A stretch of DNA of 64,000 nucleotides from Pseudomonas sp. B21_DOA (GCA_030544685.1 CP086683.1:2604001-2668000); one strand, 5' to 3'; numbered from the stretch's first letter, positions 25,664-37,887 are shown. Numbers and translations are program-made. The notes: generated from the sequence alone by a model not told the origin.

Positions 25664-26404
25664 GTGGACAAGTACCTTTATGTGGCAATGACCGGCGCCA
25701 GCCAGAACGCACTGGCGCAACGGGCGCATGCCAACAACCTGGCGAACATTTCCACCAACGGCTTCCAGCGCGACCTCGAGCAGGCGCGTTCGATGCCGGT
25801 ATTCGGTGACAGCTTTCCGGCGCGTGCGTTTGCCATGAGCGAACGGCCCGCCACCGACTTCACCCCGGGCTCGCTGGTGCAGACTGGCCGCGACCTCGAC
25901 GTCGCAGTGTCCGGCAACGGTTTTATCGCCGTGCAGAATCCCAACGGTGGCGAAAGCTACGTGCGCACCGGCAGCCTCAACATCGACGCCCTCGGCGTAT
26001 TGCGCGCCGGCAACGGCATGCCGGTGATCGGTAATGGCGGCCCGATCGCCGTGCCGCCCGAGCAGCAGGTCGAAGTCGGCGAAGACGGCACCATCAGCAT
26101 TCGCGCGATGGGCGAAGGCCCGCGCGTCATGGCCGAAGTCGACCGGATCAAACTGGTCAACCCGGACATCAAGAACATGAACAAAGGCCTCGACGGTTCG
26201 ATTTACACCAAGGACGGCCAGCCGGCGCAAGCCGACGCCAACGTCAAACTGGTCTCGGGTTTCCTCGAGTCGAGCAACGTCAATGCCGTGGAAGAAATGA
26301 CTTCGGTGCTGGCCCTGGCCAAGCAGTTCGAGTTGCACGTCAAGATGATGAACACCGCCAAAGACGACGACCAGGCCATGGCTCGGGTCTTGCAGATCAG
26401 CTAA
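25664..26404 (+). CDS. flgF: Flagellar proximal rod protein FlgF
   Basis: A 246-residue rod protein. Start GTG at 25664 gives MDKYLYVAMTGASQNALAQR, with AGAGGAAA upstream; the frame is open further upstream but without flagellar similarity. The rod/hook signature ANNLANISTNGFQRDL near residue 23 and the C-terminal NVNAVEEMTSVLALAKQFEL are the two conserved ends that form the D0 coiled coil. It is exported by the flagellar type III system and is the first gene of the operon. Confidence 0.95.
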   Translation: MDKYLYVAMTGASQNALAQRAHANNLANISTNGFQRDLEQARSMPVFGDSFPARAFAMSERPATDFTPGSLVQTGRDLDVAVSGNGFIAVQNPNGGESYVRTGSLNIDALGVLRAGNGMPVIGNGGPIAVPPEQQVEVGEDGTISIRAMGEGPRVMAEVDRIKLVNPDIKNMNKGLDGSIYTKDGQPAQADANVKLVSGFLESSNVNAVEEMTSVLALAKQFELHVKMMNTAKDDDQAMARVLQIS

Positions 26405-26449
26405 TTATCAGAACGTCGCGCCGTAAAACAGGCGCACGAGGAGAATCGA

Positions 26450-27235
26450 ATGCTTCCGGCTCTATGGGTTGCCAAAACCGGTCTGTCCGCCCAGGACACC
26501 AACCTGACCACCATTTCCAACAACCTGGCGAACGTTTCGACCACGGGTTTCAAACGTGACCGTGCAGAGTTCCAGGACCTGCTCTATCAGATCAAGCGTC
26601 AGCCAGGCGCCCAGTCGACCCAAGACAGCGAACTGCCGTCGGGTCTGCAAGTGGGTACCGGTGTGCGCATCGTCGGCACGCAGAAAAACTTCACCGCCGG
26701 CAGCCTGCAAACCACCGAGCAGCCGCTTGACATGGCCATCGACGGTCGCGGTTTCTTCCAGATCCTGCAGCCGGACGGCACCACGTCCTACACCCGTGAC
26801 GGTACTTTCCACCTCGACTCCAATGGCCAGATCGTCAATGCCAGCGGTTTCGCTCTGGAACCGGCGATCATCATCCCGAACGATGCGCAGACCTTCACTG
26901 TCGGCCGCGACGGTACCGTGTCGATCACCATCGCCGGCAACCCGGCCTCGCAAGTGATCGGCAACCTGCAGACCGCCGACTTCATCAACCCGGCCGGCCT
27001 GCAAGCCGTGGGCAACAACCTGTTCCTGGAAACCGCGGCTTCCGGCGCGCCTCAGATCGGCACCCCGGGCCTGAACGGTTTCGGTACCACGCTGCAGAAC
27101 ACCCTGGAAACGTCCAACGTCAGCACCGTTGAAGAGATGGTCAACATGATCACCACTCAACGCGCCTACGAGATGAACTCCAAGGTGATCTCCACCGCCG
27201 ACCAGATGCTCTCGTTCGTAACGCAGAATCTGTAA
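26450..27235 (+). CDS. flgG: Flagellar distal rod protein FlgG
   Basis: A 261-residue protein with the typical start MLPALWVAKTGLSAQDTNLT, the rod signature ISNNLANVSTTGFKRDRAEF and the ending TSNVSTVEEMVNMITTQRAY. It forms the distal rod that passes through the P and L rings. It is 45 nt downstream of flgF with a GAGGAGAA ribosome site. Confidence 0.97.
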   Translation: MLPALWVAKTGLSAQDTNLTTISNNLANVSTTGFKRDRAEFQDLLYQIKRQPGAQSTQDSELPSGLQVGTGVRIVGTQKNFTAGSLQTTEQPLDMAIDGRGFFQILQPDGTTSYTRDGTFHLDSNGQIVNASGFALEPAIIIPNDAQTFTVGRDGTVSITIAGNPASQVIGNLQTADFINPAGLQAVGNNLFLETAASGAPQIGTPGLNGFGTTLQNTLETSNVSTVEEMVNMITTQRAYEMNSKVISTADQMLSFVTQNL

Positions 27236-27286
27236 TCCAGTCTTTGGGGCGGCCTGAGGTCGCCAGCAACACCGTGAGGTAGGGTC

Positions 27287-27982
27287 ATGAAGCGCTTTGT
27301 ATCTGTTCTGGCATTGAGTGGGGTCGTCTCGCTCGCGGGCTGCGTCGCCCCGACGCCCAGGCCCAACGACCCTTACTACGCCCCGGTGTTGCCGCGCACA
27401 CCGTTGCCGGCGGCCGCCAACAACGGCTCGATCTATCAGGCCGGCTTCGAGCAGAACCTGTACAGCGACCGCAAGGCGTTCCGGGTCGGTGACATCATCA
27501 CCATCACCCTGAACGAGCGCACCCAGGCGAGCAAGAATGCCAACTCGCAGATGGACAAGAACAGCGACAACAAGATCGGGCTGACTTCGCTGTTCGGCTC
27601 CAGCCTGACCACCAACAACCCGATCGGTAGCAACGACCTGAGCCTCAACGCCGGCTACAGCGCCGACCGTTCGACCAAGGGCGACGCCAAGTCGGGGCAG
27701 AGCAACAGCCTGACCGGCTCGATCACCGTGACCGTGGCCGACGTGCTGCCCAACGGCATCATTGCCGTGCGTGGCGAGAAGTGGCTGACGCTCAATACCG
27801 GTGACGAGCTGGTGCGCATCGCCGGCATGGTCCGCGCCGATGACATCGCGACCGACAACACTGTGTCGTCGACCCGTGTCGCCGATGCGCGCATCACCTA
27901 TTCGGGTACCGGCGCGTTTGCCGACACGAGTCAGCCAGGCTGGTTCGACCGCTTCTTCCTCAGCCCGCTGTTCCCTTTCTAG
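27287..27982 (+). CDS. flgH: Flagellar L-ring lipoprotein FlgH
   Basis: A 231-residue outer-membrane lipoprotein with signal peptide and lipobox [19 protein letters not shown] (Cys19 would be lipidated). The conserved core [38 protein letters not shown] and [20 protein letters not shown] is intact. It forms the bushing ring in the outer membrane. Its stop codon abuts the flgI start. Confidence 0.96.
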   Translation: MKRFVSVLALSGVVSLAGCVAPTPRPNDPYYAPVLPRTPLPAAANNGSIYQAGFEQNLYSDRKAFRVGDIITITLNERTQASKNANSQMDKNSDNKIGLTSLFGSSLTTNNPIGSNDLSLNAGYSADRSTKGDAKSGQSNSLTGSITVTVADVLPNGIIAVRGEKWLTLNTGDELVRIAGMVRADDIATDNTVSSTRVADARITYSGTGAFADTSQPGWFDRFFLSPLFPF

Positions 27983-29098
27983 GTGGCTACGTTGAATCTG
28001 AAAAGCCTCATGCTGGCCGCGTTGTTGTTGCCGGTTGCCTTCACTGCACATGCCGAGCGGCTGAAAGACATCGCCAGCATTTCCGGCGTGCGCTCCAACC
28101 AGTTGATCGGTTACGGCCTGGTGGTCGGGCTTAACGGTACCGGCGACCAGACGACGCAGACCCCGTTCACCCTGCAGACTTTCAACAACATGCTCTCGCA
28201 GTTCGGCATCAAGGTGCCGCCGGGATCGGGCAACGTGCAGTTGAAGAACGTCGCGGCGGTGTCGGTGAGTGCTGATCTGCCAGCGTTTGCCAAACCGGGT
28301 CAGCAGGTCGACATCACCGTTTCGTCGATCGGTAACTCCAAGAGCCTGCGCGGCGGCACTTTGTTGCTGACGCCACTCAAGGGTATCGACGGCAATGTCT
28401 ACGCCATCGCTCAAGGCAACCTCGTGGTTGGCGGTTTCGACGCTGAAGGCCGTGACGGTTCGAAGATTACCGTCAACGTTCCGTCGGCCGGGCGCATCCC
28501 TGGCGGTGCCTCGGTTGAGCGTTCGGTGCCGAGCGGTTTCAACCAGGGCAACAGTCTGACGCTGAACCTCAACCGCTCCGACTTCACCACCGCCAAGCGC
28601 ATCGTCGACAAGATCAACGACATGCTCGGCCCTGGCGTCGCACAAGCCATTGATGGCGGTTCGATCCGTGTGACTGCACCGCTCGATCCGAGCCAGCGTG
28701 TCGACTACCTGTCGATCCTGGAAAACCTTGAAGTCGATCCGGGCCAGGCCGTCGCCAAAGTCATCATCAACTCGCGCACCGGCACCATCGTCATCGGCCA
28801 GAACGTGAAAGTGTCGCCGGCCGCTGTCACCCACGGCAGCCTGACCGTGACCATCACCGAAGACCCGATCGTCAGCCAGCCGGGCCCGCTGTCCAACGGC
28901 CAGACTGCCGTCGTGCCGCGCTCGCGAGTGAATGCCGAACAGGAAGCCAAACCGATGTTCAAGTTCGGCCCGGGCACCACCCTCGACGAGATCGTCCGTG
29001 CGGTGAACCAGGTCGGCGCGGCACCGGGTGACCTGATGGCAATTCTTGAAGCTCTGAAGCAGGCCGGCGCTTTGCAAGCCGACCTGATCGTGATCTGA
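27983..29098 (+). CDS. flgI: Flagellar P-ring protein FlgI
   Basis: A 371-residue periplasmic protein with a Sec signal ([16 protein letters not shown]) followed by the mature start [20 protein letters not shown]. It polymerises in the peptidoglycan layer around the rod. The GTG at 27983 directly follows the flgH TAG; a TTG at 27992 is an alternative and would leave a shorter signal n-region. All family blocks are intact to the end QADLIVI. Confidence 0.95.
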   Translation: MATLNLKSLMLAALLLPVAFTAHAERLKDIASISGVRSNQLIGYGLVVGLNGTGDQTTQTPFTLQTFNNMLSQFGIKVPPGSGNVQLKNVAAVSVSADLPAFAKPGQQVDITVSSIGNSKSLRGGTLLLTPLKGIDGNVYAIAQGNLVVGGFDAEGRDGSKITVNVPSAGRIPGGASVERSVPSGFNQGNSLTLNLNRSDFTTAKRIVDKINDMLGPGVAQAIDGGSIRVTAPLDPSQRVDYLSILENLEVDPGQAVAKVIINSRTGTIVIGQNVKVSPAAVTHGSLTVTITEDPIVSQPGPLSNGQTAVVPRSRVNAEQEAKPMFKFGPGTTLDEIVRAVNQVGAAPGDLMAILEALKQAGALQADLIVI

Positions 29099-29109
29099 GG
29101 CCGGCCCCC

Positions 29110-30425
29110 ATGGATATGCGCAAAAGCGGTCTGGTCAGCAGCAGCGATTCGGGGTCCTACTCGGACCTCAATCGTCTGAATCAGCTCAAGGTCGGCGACA
29201 AGAACAGCGATGAAAACATGCGCAAGGTGGCGCAGGAATTCGAGTCGCTGTTCCTCGGCGAAATGCTCAAGTCGATGCGTTCGGCCACCGAAGCGCTCGG
29301 CCAGGACAACCCGCTGAACACACCGGCGGCCAAGCAGTATCAGGAAATGTACGACCAGCAACTGGCGGTTTCCATGTCGCGGGAGGGCGGTGGTATCGGC
29401 CTGGCCGACGTGCTGATCCGGCAGATGTCGAAGAACAAACCGATGGCTCCGGGTGAGGCTGCCGCCGCGTCCGCCGCCAAGCAGCAGGAAGCGCTGGCCA
29501 AGGCCGCCGCCGTGCCGACGCCGATTGCCGCCGGCACCGTCGCCACCGGTCCGCTGTCCCGCGTCAACGGCGAGCGTCCGTTGTGGGCATCGCGCTCGGT
29601 GCATGCGCCGAACAACACCGATATTTCCCATCGCAACGACATGGCGCTGATCAATCAGCGGCGTCTGGCGCTGCCGCCGAAACTGGCCGATCGCTTGCTC
29701 GCCGGCCTGGTGCCGTCGGCGCCGAGCGTGGCCACTGCGACCACTGCAGCAGCGGCGACCAACGCCTTGCCGCAACGGGCTGCGACAACCGCCGTCAGCG
29801 GTTCCGGCGCGTTGTACAACGGCGACTGGCTGGCCCGTGCCGAAGAGCAGAAAGCTGCCGGCGGGCAGATGCAGGTCTACGGCCGCGCCATGGCGCAGAT
29901 TCCGCTGGCACCGGCGAAAAAGCCTTCAGTTCGGCCGACGAATTCGTCAACACCATGCTGCCGATGGCCAAGGAAGCTGCCGACCGCATCGGCGTCGATC
30001 CGCGTTATCTGGTGGCGCAAGCGGCACTGGAAACCGGTTGGGGCAAATCGGTCATGCGCGCTCAGGATGGCAGCAGCAGCCACAACCTGTTCGGCATCAA
30101 GGCGAGCAGCAACTGGAAGGGCGATTCGGCCCGGGCAATCACCAGCGAATTCCGCAACGGTGCGATGGTCAAGGAGACGGCCGAGTTCCGTTCCTACGCC
30201 TCGTACAAGGACAGCTTCCACGATCTGGTGACGTTGCTGCAGAGCAACAATCGCTATCAAGAAGTGCTGAAGTCGGCCGATAACCCAGAACAGTTTGTAC
30301 GCGAGTTGCAGAAGGCCGGTTACGCCACCGACCCGAACTACGCCAACAAGATTTCGCAAATTGCCAAGCAGATGAACAGTTTCGAAAACTACGCTGCGGC
30401 GGGTGTCTCCACCACGCCTTTATAA
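29110..30425 (+). CDS. flgJ: Flagellar rod-assembly protein / peptidoglycan hydrolase FlgJ, one frame break
   Basis: FlgJ caps the growing rod and opens the peptidoglycan. The N-terminal rod-binding domain is at about residues 30-115 (VAQEFESLFLGEMLKSMR, YQEMYDQQLAVSMSREGGGI), then a long Ala/Pro-rich linker. The C-terminal glucosaminidase domain starts near residue 275 (PRYLVAQAALETGWGKSVMR, with the catalytic Glu). The frame breaks at AAAAA 29917-29921, exactly between the domains; one extra A restores APAKKAFSSADEFVNTMLPM and a 438-residue protein. As printed, the muramidase half would be lost. Confidence 0.92.
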
Positions 30426-30450
30426 GGCACCAGGTAATAAGGTCTGAACC

Positions 30451-32496
30451 ATGAGTTTGCTCAATATCGGGATGTCGGGACTGTCGGCCAGCCAGTCCTC
30501 TCTGGCTACGACAGGCAACAACATTGCCAACGTCGATACCGCCGGTTATTCGCGTCAGCAAACCGTACAGGGCACCAAGTCGTCGCAGCAGTACGGCACC
30601 GTGTTCATCGGTACCGGCACGACCCTGGCCGACGTGCGCCGGGTGTACAACTCGTACCTGGAAAGCCAGTTGCATACCGCGACTTCGCTGGACAGCGAAG
30701 CCGCGTCGTTCCTGGCCCAGGCCACGCCATTGGACGCGATGCTCTCGGACACCAACACCGGCCTGACCGGCGTGCTGCAGAAGTTCTTCACTTCGCTGCA
30801 GGGCGTGTCGACCTCGGCCACCGATGACACCTCGCGCCAATCGGTGCTGACCGGTGCGCAGGCGCTGAGCAGTCGTTTCAATACCATCGCCAAGCAACTC
30901 AACGACCAGAACACCACGATCAACGGCAGCCTGGGCGACATGACCGCCCAGGTGAACAAGCTGGCGACCTCGATCGCCAACCTGAACCAGAAGATCGGCG
31001 AGATCTCCACCAGCGGCGGTGCGCCGAACGACCTGCTCGACAGCCGTAACGAAGCGGTTCGCCAACTGTCGGTGCTGACCGGCGCCCAAGTGGTTGAGCG
31101 CGGCACCAGTTTCGATATCTACGTCGGCAGCGGCCAGCCGTTGGTGATCGGCAACACCACCAACACCCTGAACATGGTTGCCAGCAAAGACGATCCGTCG
31201 CGCATGGCCATTCAGATGGACCGCGGTTCGAGCACCATCGACATCACCTCGGTGATCAGCGGTGGCGAAATCGGTGGTCTGCTGACCTATCGCAAGGAAG
31301 TCCTCGACCCGTCGCTCAACGAGCTGGGCCGAGTCGCCCTGGTGGTCGCCGATCAGATCAACCGCCAGCAAGCCCAGGGCATCGACAAGAACGGTGACTT
31401 CGGCGCGGCGATTTTCAACAACATCAACAGTGCCGCACTGATCAGCCAGCGCAGCATTGCCAAAGATGGCAACAGCGCCGGTTCCGGCAACCTCGATGTG
31501 ACCATCAAGGACACCGGCAAGCTGACCACCAGCGATTACCAGGTCACGTTCACCAGCGCTACCGACTACACCGTCAAGCGTTCCGACGGCACCGACATGG
31601 GTGCATTCAGCACCACGACCAACCCGCCACCCGTGATCGACGGTTTCACCCTCGCTCTGAACGGCGGTGCGTTGAGCGCCGGTGACTCGTTCAAGGTCAC
31701 GCCGACCCGCAACGCGGCCGCGAGCATCCAGACGGTGCTCACCGATCCGAAGAAAATCGCCGCCGCAGGTCCGCTGACCGGCGTGGCCAGCGCGAACGGT
31801 CTGGGCACTTACACCCAGCCGACGCTCAGCGACAAGATCGACATCTACAACCCGACCGCCCAGGCTGACATGCAGGCGGCGCTGAAGAATTCGACGCCGG
31901 TCAAACTGGTGTTCGGCGCAGCCAGCGGCGGCAGCCAATCGTACAATCTGGTCGACGCCAAGGGCGCGACCATCGGCACCGGCACCATCGTGCCCGGCCA
32001 GTCGAACACGCTGAACCTGAAAGTCGGCATCGTCGACGCCAGCGGCAACCCGGTGATGGACACTACGGTCACGCCGAACGTGCAGAAGACCTTCACCGTG
32101 CAGACCACCGTGGGCGGCACGCCGAAATCCGGCGAGACCTTCACCATGAACCTGACCGGCGCGGCGTCTTCGGACAACCGCAACGCCCAGGCACTGGTCG
32201 CATTGCAAACCAAACAGACCGTGGACACCGGTTCGGCTAGCAAGGGCATCAGCCTGACCGACGCCTATAACACCCTGGTGACCAACGTCGGTACCAAGAC
32301 CGCCCAAGGCAAGTCCGACAGCGCCGCGACCACGGCGATTCTGGAGAACGCCAAGGGTGCCCGCGATTCGCTTTCCGGGGTCAACCTGGACGAAGAAACC
32401 GGCAACCTGGTCAAGTACCAGCAGTACTACACAGCGTCTTCGCAGATCATCAAAGCTGCGCAGGAAACTTTCGCCACGCTGATCAACAGCCTTTAA
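30451..32496 (+). CDS. flgK: Flagellar hook-associated protein 1 FlgK (HAP1)
   Basis: A 681-residue hook-filament junction protein. Conserved ends: MSLLNIGMSGLSASQSSLAT with ATTGNNIANVDTAGYSRQQT at the N-terminus, and GVNLDEETGNLVKYQQYYTA at the C-terminus. The central ~350 residues are the variable surface domain, here Thr/Gly-rich. Length is typical for Pseudomonas FlgK. Confidence 0.97.
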   Translation: MSLLNIGMSGLSASQSSLATTGNNIANVDTAGYSRQQTVQGTKSSQQYGTVFIGTGTTLADVRRVYNSYLESQLHTATSLDSEAASFLAQATPLDAMLSDTNTGLTGVLQKFFTSLQGVSTSATDDTSRQSVLTGAQALSSRFNTIAKQLNDQNTTINGSLGDMTAQVNKLATSIANLNQKIGEISTSGGAPNDLLDSRNEAVRQLSVLTGAQVVERGTSFDIYVGSGQPLVIGNTTNTLNMVASKDDPSRMAIQMDRGSSTIDITSVISGGEIGGLLTYRKEVLDPSLNELGRVALVVADQINRQQAQGIDKNGDFGAAIFNNINSAALISQRSIAKDGNSAGSGNLDVTIKDTGKLTTSDYQVTFTSATDYTVKRSDGTDMGAFSTTTNPPPVIDGFTLALNGGALSAGDSFKVTPTRNAAASIQTVLTDPKKIAAAGPLTGVASANGLGTYTQPTLSDKIDIYNPTAQADMQAALKNSTPVKLVFGAASGGSQSYNLVDAKGATIGTGTIVPGQSNTLNLKVGIVDASGNPVMDTTVTPNVQKTFTVQTTVGGTPKSGETFTMNLTGAASSDNRNAQALVALQTKQTVDTGSASKGISLTDAYNTLVTNVGTKTAQGKSDSAATTAILENAKGARDSLSGVNLDEETGNLVKYQQYYTASSQIIKAAQETFATLINSL

Positions 32497-32509
32497 GGAG
32501 TCGTAATTC

Positions 32510-34077
32510 ATGCGCATTTCCACCGCCCAGTATTACGGAACGCAAGCTTCGGATTATCAGCGTAACTTCAACAAGGCTGTCGCCACCGCGAGCGAGGCGA
32601 GCAGCCTGCAACGCATCAACACTGCCGCCGATGATCCGATCGGTGCCGGGCGTCTGCTGCAGCTGGGCCAGCAGGCAGCGATGCTCGATCAGTACAAGAC
32701 CAACGTCAACACCACCAAAAGTGCGTTGAACGTGCAGGAGTCGACCCTGGAGTCGATTACTACGGCGCTGGCGCGTGCTAAAGAACTGGCGCTGGCCGCC
32801 AACAACGGCACGATTACCGACAGGGATCGCCAGGCGTACGCCTCGGAACTGGGCGAAATCCAGCAACAAGTGCTGGGTCTGATGAATTCAAGGATGCCGA
32901 CGGCAACTACCTGTTCTCTGGTTCGAAAACCGACACCGCGCCGTACTCGAAGAACGCCGACGGCACTTTCAGTTACAACGGCGACCAGACCACCATCAAT
33001 CTGGGTATTGGCGACGGCATGACTGTCGGCACCAATACCACCGGGTGGGACGCTTTCCAGCAGACCATCAACACCGGTCGCACCACCACAAAAATGACCG
33101 CCCCAGCGGTGGATGACGGGCGTGTCGTGCTGTCCAAAGGCACTGTCGGTACTGTCGCGACTTATGACGCCAAGTTCAGCGCCGGTCAGCCGTATACCGT
33201 TGATTTCGTCAGCAGCACGCAATTGAAAATCACCGATGCGCTGGGCAACGACGTGACCGCCGAAGCCAGCCAGAACGGCCTGATCAGCAACAGCAGCGGC
33301 GCCAACCAGACGGTCAGCTTCCGTGGCGTTGACCTCAAGTTGAACATCAACCTCAAGGCCGGTGACACCAACCCGGATGCAGTCATTGCCGGGCACAGCT
33401 TCCAGCTGTCGAGCACGCCTGATTCGTTCACCACCACGCGCAGCCCGGGCAATACCTCGACGTCGGTGATCACCGGTTCGACCATCACCGACCAGGCCGC
33501 GTATAACGCGGCATTCCCGCAGGGTGGGGCAGTCCTCAAGTTCACCAGCGCGACCGATTTCGACCTGTACGCCGCACCGGTGACGGCTGACAGCAAGCCG
33601 GTATCCTCTGGCACCGTCGTCGGAGGCAATGCGACCGCTGCCGGTGTCACCTTCGCTTTGGGCGGTACGCCGGCCACTGGCGATCAGTTCTCGATCCAGC
33701 CGAACAATCACCAGACCCAGAACGTGCTCGACACCCTGGGCCAGATGATCACGGCGCTGAACACCCCGGTCGATGGCGATCCGGTCGCCAAGCAGAAACT
33801 GCAGGGCGCGATGGAGGCTGGCCTCGGCAACATCGACGCTGCCTCCAATCAGATCGGCACGGCGGTCACCACCATCGGCGCTCGTGGCCAGGCGCTCGAT
33901 ATGCAGGCCATCACCAACGACAGCCTGAGCACAGCGAATACCACGACCCAAGGTTCGATCCGCGATTCCGATCCGGCCGAAGTCATGACCCGCCTGACCT
34001 TGCAGCAGACCATGCTGCAGGCCTCGCAACTGGCGTTCAGCAAGATCAGTCAGTTGGGTCTGTTCAACAAGATCTGA
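32510..34077 (+). CDS. flgL: Flagellar hook-associated protein 3 FlgL (HAP3), one frame break
   Basis: The second junction protein: MRISTAQYYGTQASDYQRNF at the start and TRLTLQQTMLQASQLAFSKI near the end are the flagellin-like D0 helices. The frame breaks at 32889: one extra C (AATTCCAAGG) restores GLMNSKDADGNYLFSGSKTD, the strongly conserved FlgL motif, and a 522-residue protein. As printed, the product would stop at 33022. Last gene of the flgFGHIJKL operon, followed by a G/C hairpin (34085-34105). Confidence 0.93.
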
Positions 34078-34190
34078 CGGTGGAGCGGGCGCACACGCGC
34101 CCGGCTGTTCCTGTTCAATTAACAGTTAATGTTTTTGCGGTTTCAAGGGCTCGCTTTTCTGAGCGGGCTCGCGCCGCCTGCGAGCCCTCT

Positions 34191-37100
34191 GTGAAGTCAC
34201 TTCCCCTCGTCAGTCTAGTTATTCCAGCACTCAATGCGCGCTTTTTCGAAAGGGCGTTGAGCAGCGCTTTGAGCCAGAGTTATGGCAATCTCGAAATCGT
34301 TGTTTGCGACGACAGTCGTGGCGTTGAGATCGAAGCGATCGTTTGCTCTTTGACCGAGCGCACAGGAGCGGTGGTGCGCTATGTGCGCAATCCTCAAACG
34401 CTTGGGCTGGTGGGCAATCTGCAAGCGTGTCTGGAGCAGGCTCGGGGAGAGTTCATCAAGTTTCTTTGTGATGACGATCAGTTGTTTTCCATCTGTATCG
34501 AGCATCAGGTCCAGGCGTACATCGATCTGCCGGACGTCAATCTGGTATTGGCGCAGCGACTGTTCTGGGACGCAGACGACCTGGCACTGCCATCGCGCCT
34601 GGAAAACACGCCTTTGGCACCCGTCAGCGGGTTATTCAAAGGTGAAGACCTGTTGGCAATTTTTGAAAACTTTCCGGTCAATATTCTCGGCGGATTCAGC
34701 AATGCGCTGTTTCGCCGGGCCGATGTGCTGGAATGGCTGCCGGCGTTGACTCAGCCTGGACATTGTTTCGTTGCCACCCTCGATTTTGCTCTGTATGTCT
34801 GCTTGCTGCGGCGTGGCAATGTCGTGGTATCCAACCATGTACTGAGTGTCGAGCGTTTATACCCCGAGCGATTGAGCGGTCAGCAAGCGATGCGCGATGC
34901 TGCACAGGTCGAGCGGCAATGGTTGACGCAAATGCTCAAGGCCCGTGGCGGTGAATCAGCGCCGGCCTCTGGCTGGGTGCGTTATGTGCCGATGAGCAGG
35001 GCTGCCGAATCGCCGCGTGTGTGGGAGGAGTTGCCGCTCAGCCGAACGCTGGGGACCAAGCAGACCACTCAGGATTGGCATGTCGGCATTTCCAGTATCA
35101 GCTTTGCCGAGTTGTATGCGCAGTGGCTGGCCTGTCGAAAACTGACAGACGGGCAGCGTGCGTTGTTGCCGGATACCCTGGCAGCTTGGCCGCACAAGCC
35201 CGCAATCGTTCCGGTGATCATCGACGAGCAGGGTAGTCGCTCGGCGCTGGATCTGACGTTGCAGTCACTGGCGGAGCAGGAGTATCCGCCGCAACTGACG
35301 CTGGTGTTTTGCGCCTCTTGCACCGAGCCGCACGTTGACGAACGCGTTGTGCGCATGCCGCTGCAAGACGACTGGCAACAGCAGATCAACGACGTGTTGT
35401 CGCAACTCGATGGTGCCGACTGGTTCTATCTCTTGCGCGCCGGTGATCGACTGGTGGTGCCGGCGTTGCTGGTGATGGCCGAGCGCATTGCCCTCTCGCA
35501 GACGTTGACCTGCCTTTACAGTGACGAGGGCGGGTTGAGTAGCGGTGAGTCAACCGAGCCAGTGTTCAAACCGGACTTCAATCTGGACTTGATGCGCAGT
35601 TATCCTTACGTCGGCAGAGCGCTCGCATTCGAGCGCAAGCGCTTCCTCGCACTTGGCGGTTTCGATTCCGGATTTGGTGAGCTGGCCCCGCACGATGTGT
35701 TGTGGCGCATGGTCGAGGAAGGCGGCAGTCAGGCGATCGGGCACATCGCGGAGGTATTGCTCGAGTCCCCATTCGACCTGGCCAAATGGCTGTCGGAACC
35801 GCAGATGGCCGAACGCAATGCGCAATTGACCAGTGCCCATCTGGCGCGCCTGGGCATTGCCCACGAGATTCGCCAGGGTGCCTCAGCCATTCTCAACCGG
35901 ATCGATTATCAGCATGTGCACCAGCCGCTGGTGTCGATCGTGATCGTCAGCAAGGATCAGACGGCGGCCGTGCAGCGCTGTGTCGAAACGCTACTGCAAA
36001 ACACCACCGCTGCCGAGTACGAACTGCTGTTGGTCAATAACGCAAGCGAGACGATCGAGGCACAGATCTGGTTTGACGGCATGGCGCAGTTGGGCAGTGA
36101 TCGTATTCGTGTGCTCGATTACCCGAAGCAGGACAACATGGCCGCTGTCAGAAACGGCGCCATCAGCCATGCCCGCGGCGAATATGTGCTGTTGCTCAAC
36201 CCTTATGCGGTGATTACCCAAGGTGACTGGTTGGCGGAAATGCTCCAGCACGCGCAGCGTCCTGAGGTCGGCGTGGTGGGAGCCAAGTTGTTCAATCCCG
36301 ACGGTCGGGTGGTGCACGCTGGTCTGATTCTCGGTCTGCATGGTCCGGTGGGGGTGCCTTTTATGGCGAGTCCCTGCAGGCGACCGGGTACATGTACCGA
36401 TTGCTGGCTACCCATGATCTGAGTGCCGTGGGCAGTGATTGCCTGCTCGTACGCAAATCCGTGTTCGATGACGTCGGTGGTCTGGATGAGCAGGATCTGG
36501 GGCTATCGCTCAATGAAGTCGACTTGTGCCTGCGCATTGGCCAGCAAGGCTATCTGGTGGTCTGGACGCCCTATGCGCAACTGGCATTGGGCGCGCAACC
36601 CGGTATGACCTCCAAAGAAGGTGAAGAGGCTTTGCATGACGCTGAGCGGGAGGTGTTCTACAAGCGCTGGCTGCCAATCATCGCCCGCGATCCGGCCTAC
36701 AACGCCAACCTGTCGCTGAACGGTTTGGGCGGTTCGAGCTTCAGCCTCGACCCTGGTCTGCGCACCGGTTGGAGTCCGTTTTCCCAGCCACAGTTACCGA
36801 GAATCCTCGCCTTGCCGGTCAATGCCTCGGCGATCGGGCACTACCGCGTGACCCAGCCTTTGATCGAACTGGAAGCAGCAGGGCGGGCGCTGGGACGTAT
36901 TCACTATAATTTGCCGAGCATCATCGAGGTGGAGCGTCAGTCCCCTGACGTGATCATTTTGCAGGGGCGCTACGCCGAAGCGCCGATCAATGAGATCCCC
37001 GGCCTGCAAAAGTACTCGAGTGCGCGGCGGATCTATGAACTCGATGACTATGTCATCGATGTGCCTCACCGCAACGCGCACATCCGCAATATGCCGAACA

Positions 37101-37782
37101 AGGACGAAATGGAGAGGCTGGTTCGTCGGGCGATCGCCATGTGTGACCGGGTTGTTGTGTCTACTGCACCGCTGGGCAACGCGTTGTCGAGCATGCACAA
37201 CGATATCCGGGTTGTGCCGAACATGCTGTCCCGGCACATGTGGTGCGACTTGCACAGCCAGCGCCGTACTTCGAAAAAGCCGCGGGTCGGCTGGGGGGGC
37301 ACCAGCCACCACGGCGACTTGGCCGTGATCGCCGACGTAGTCCGTGAATTGGCCGATGAAGTCGACTGGGTGTTTTTGGCATGTGCCCGGATGATCTGCG
37401 CCCGTACATGCACGAATTTCACGGTGTAATCGGACTGGACGTATATCCCGCGAAGCTGGCCAGCCTCAACCTGGATCTGGCCCTCGCGCCGCTGGAGTTC
37501 CATATTTTCAACGACTGCAAAAGTAACCTGCGGCTGCTGGAGTACGGTGCCTGTGGCTACCCGGTTATCTGTACGGATACCGAGGCCTATCGCGGATATC
37601 TGCCGTGTACGCGGATCAAGACCAACAGTACCGATGAGTGGCTGCAGGCGATCCGCATGCATCTGGCCGACCCTGATGCCAGCTACCGCCTGGGCGACGA
37701 GTTGCGTGAGGTGGTGCTGCGTGATTACGTGCTGCGTGGCGATAATCTGCGGTATTGGGAATATGGCTGGTTGGCCGATTGA
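34191..37782 (+). CDS. Giant multidomain glycosyltransferase (FgtA/Fgt1-like), two frame breaks
   Basis: Restored length is 1,197 residues. Domains in order: a GT2 fold at 5-250 (LPLVSLVIPALNARFFERAL, KFLCDDDQLFS), a degenerate GT2-like segment about 370-590 (DWFYLLRAGDRLVVPALLVM), another GT2 at about 610-840 (PLVSIVIVSKDQTAAVQRCV, VGVVGAKLFNPDGRVVHAGL) and a GT-B-type C-terminal half (RILALPVNASAIGHYRVTQP, ARRIYELDDYVIDVPHRNAH). Frame breaks: TTTT 36359-36362 (one more T) and GG 37378-37379 (one more G, restoring VFLGMCPDDL). GTG 34191 (VKSLPLVSLVIPA) is the best start, though without a good Shine-Dalgarno. Position after flgL matches the flagellin glycosyltransferases FgtA of P. aeruginosa and Fgt1 of P. 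syringae. Likely role: building or transferring glycan on FliC in the cytoplasm. Confidence 0.85.
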
Positions 37783-37806
37783 TTTGAATGCAGTCGTGAC
37801 CATTTG

Positions 37807-37841
37807 AACAGGCGCCTTTGACAAAAGCCGCCTGTTTTTTT
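37807..37841 (+). terminator. Rho-independent terminator after the first giant glycosyltransferase
   Basis: AACAGGC at 37807-37813 pairs with GCCTGTT at 37830-37836, followed by five further T. Confidence 0.88.
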
Positions 37842-37887
37842 GTAGCTTGTTCTGTGCGCTCCTCTCGAACGAGTTTTTGGCCACGGC

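Noticed and set aside
26462..29077. 871-codon open frame on the minus strand opposite flgG-flgI
   Set aside because: Antisense shadow of high-G+C genes; His/Arg/Gly-rich without domains, and the plus-strand genes are certain. The same holds for minus-strand frames at 30169-32523, 32689-34029 and 12548-15157.
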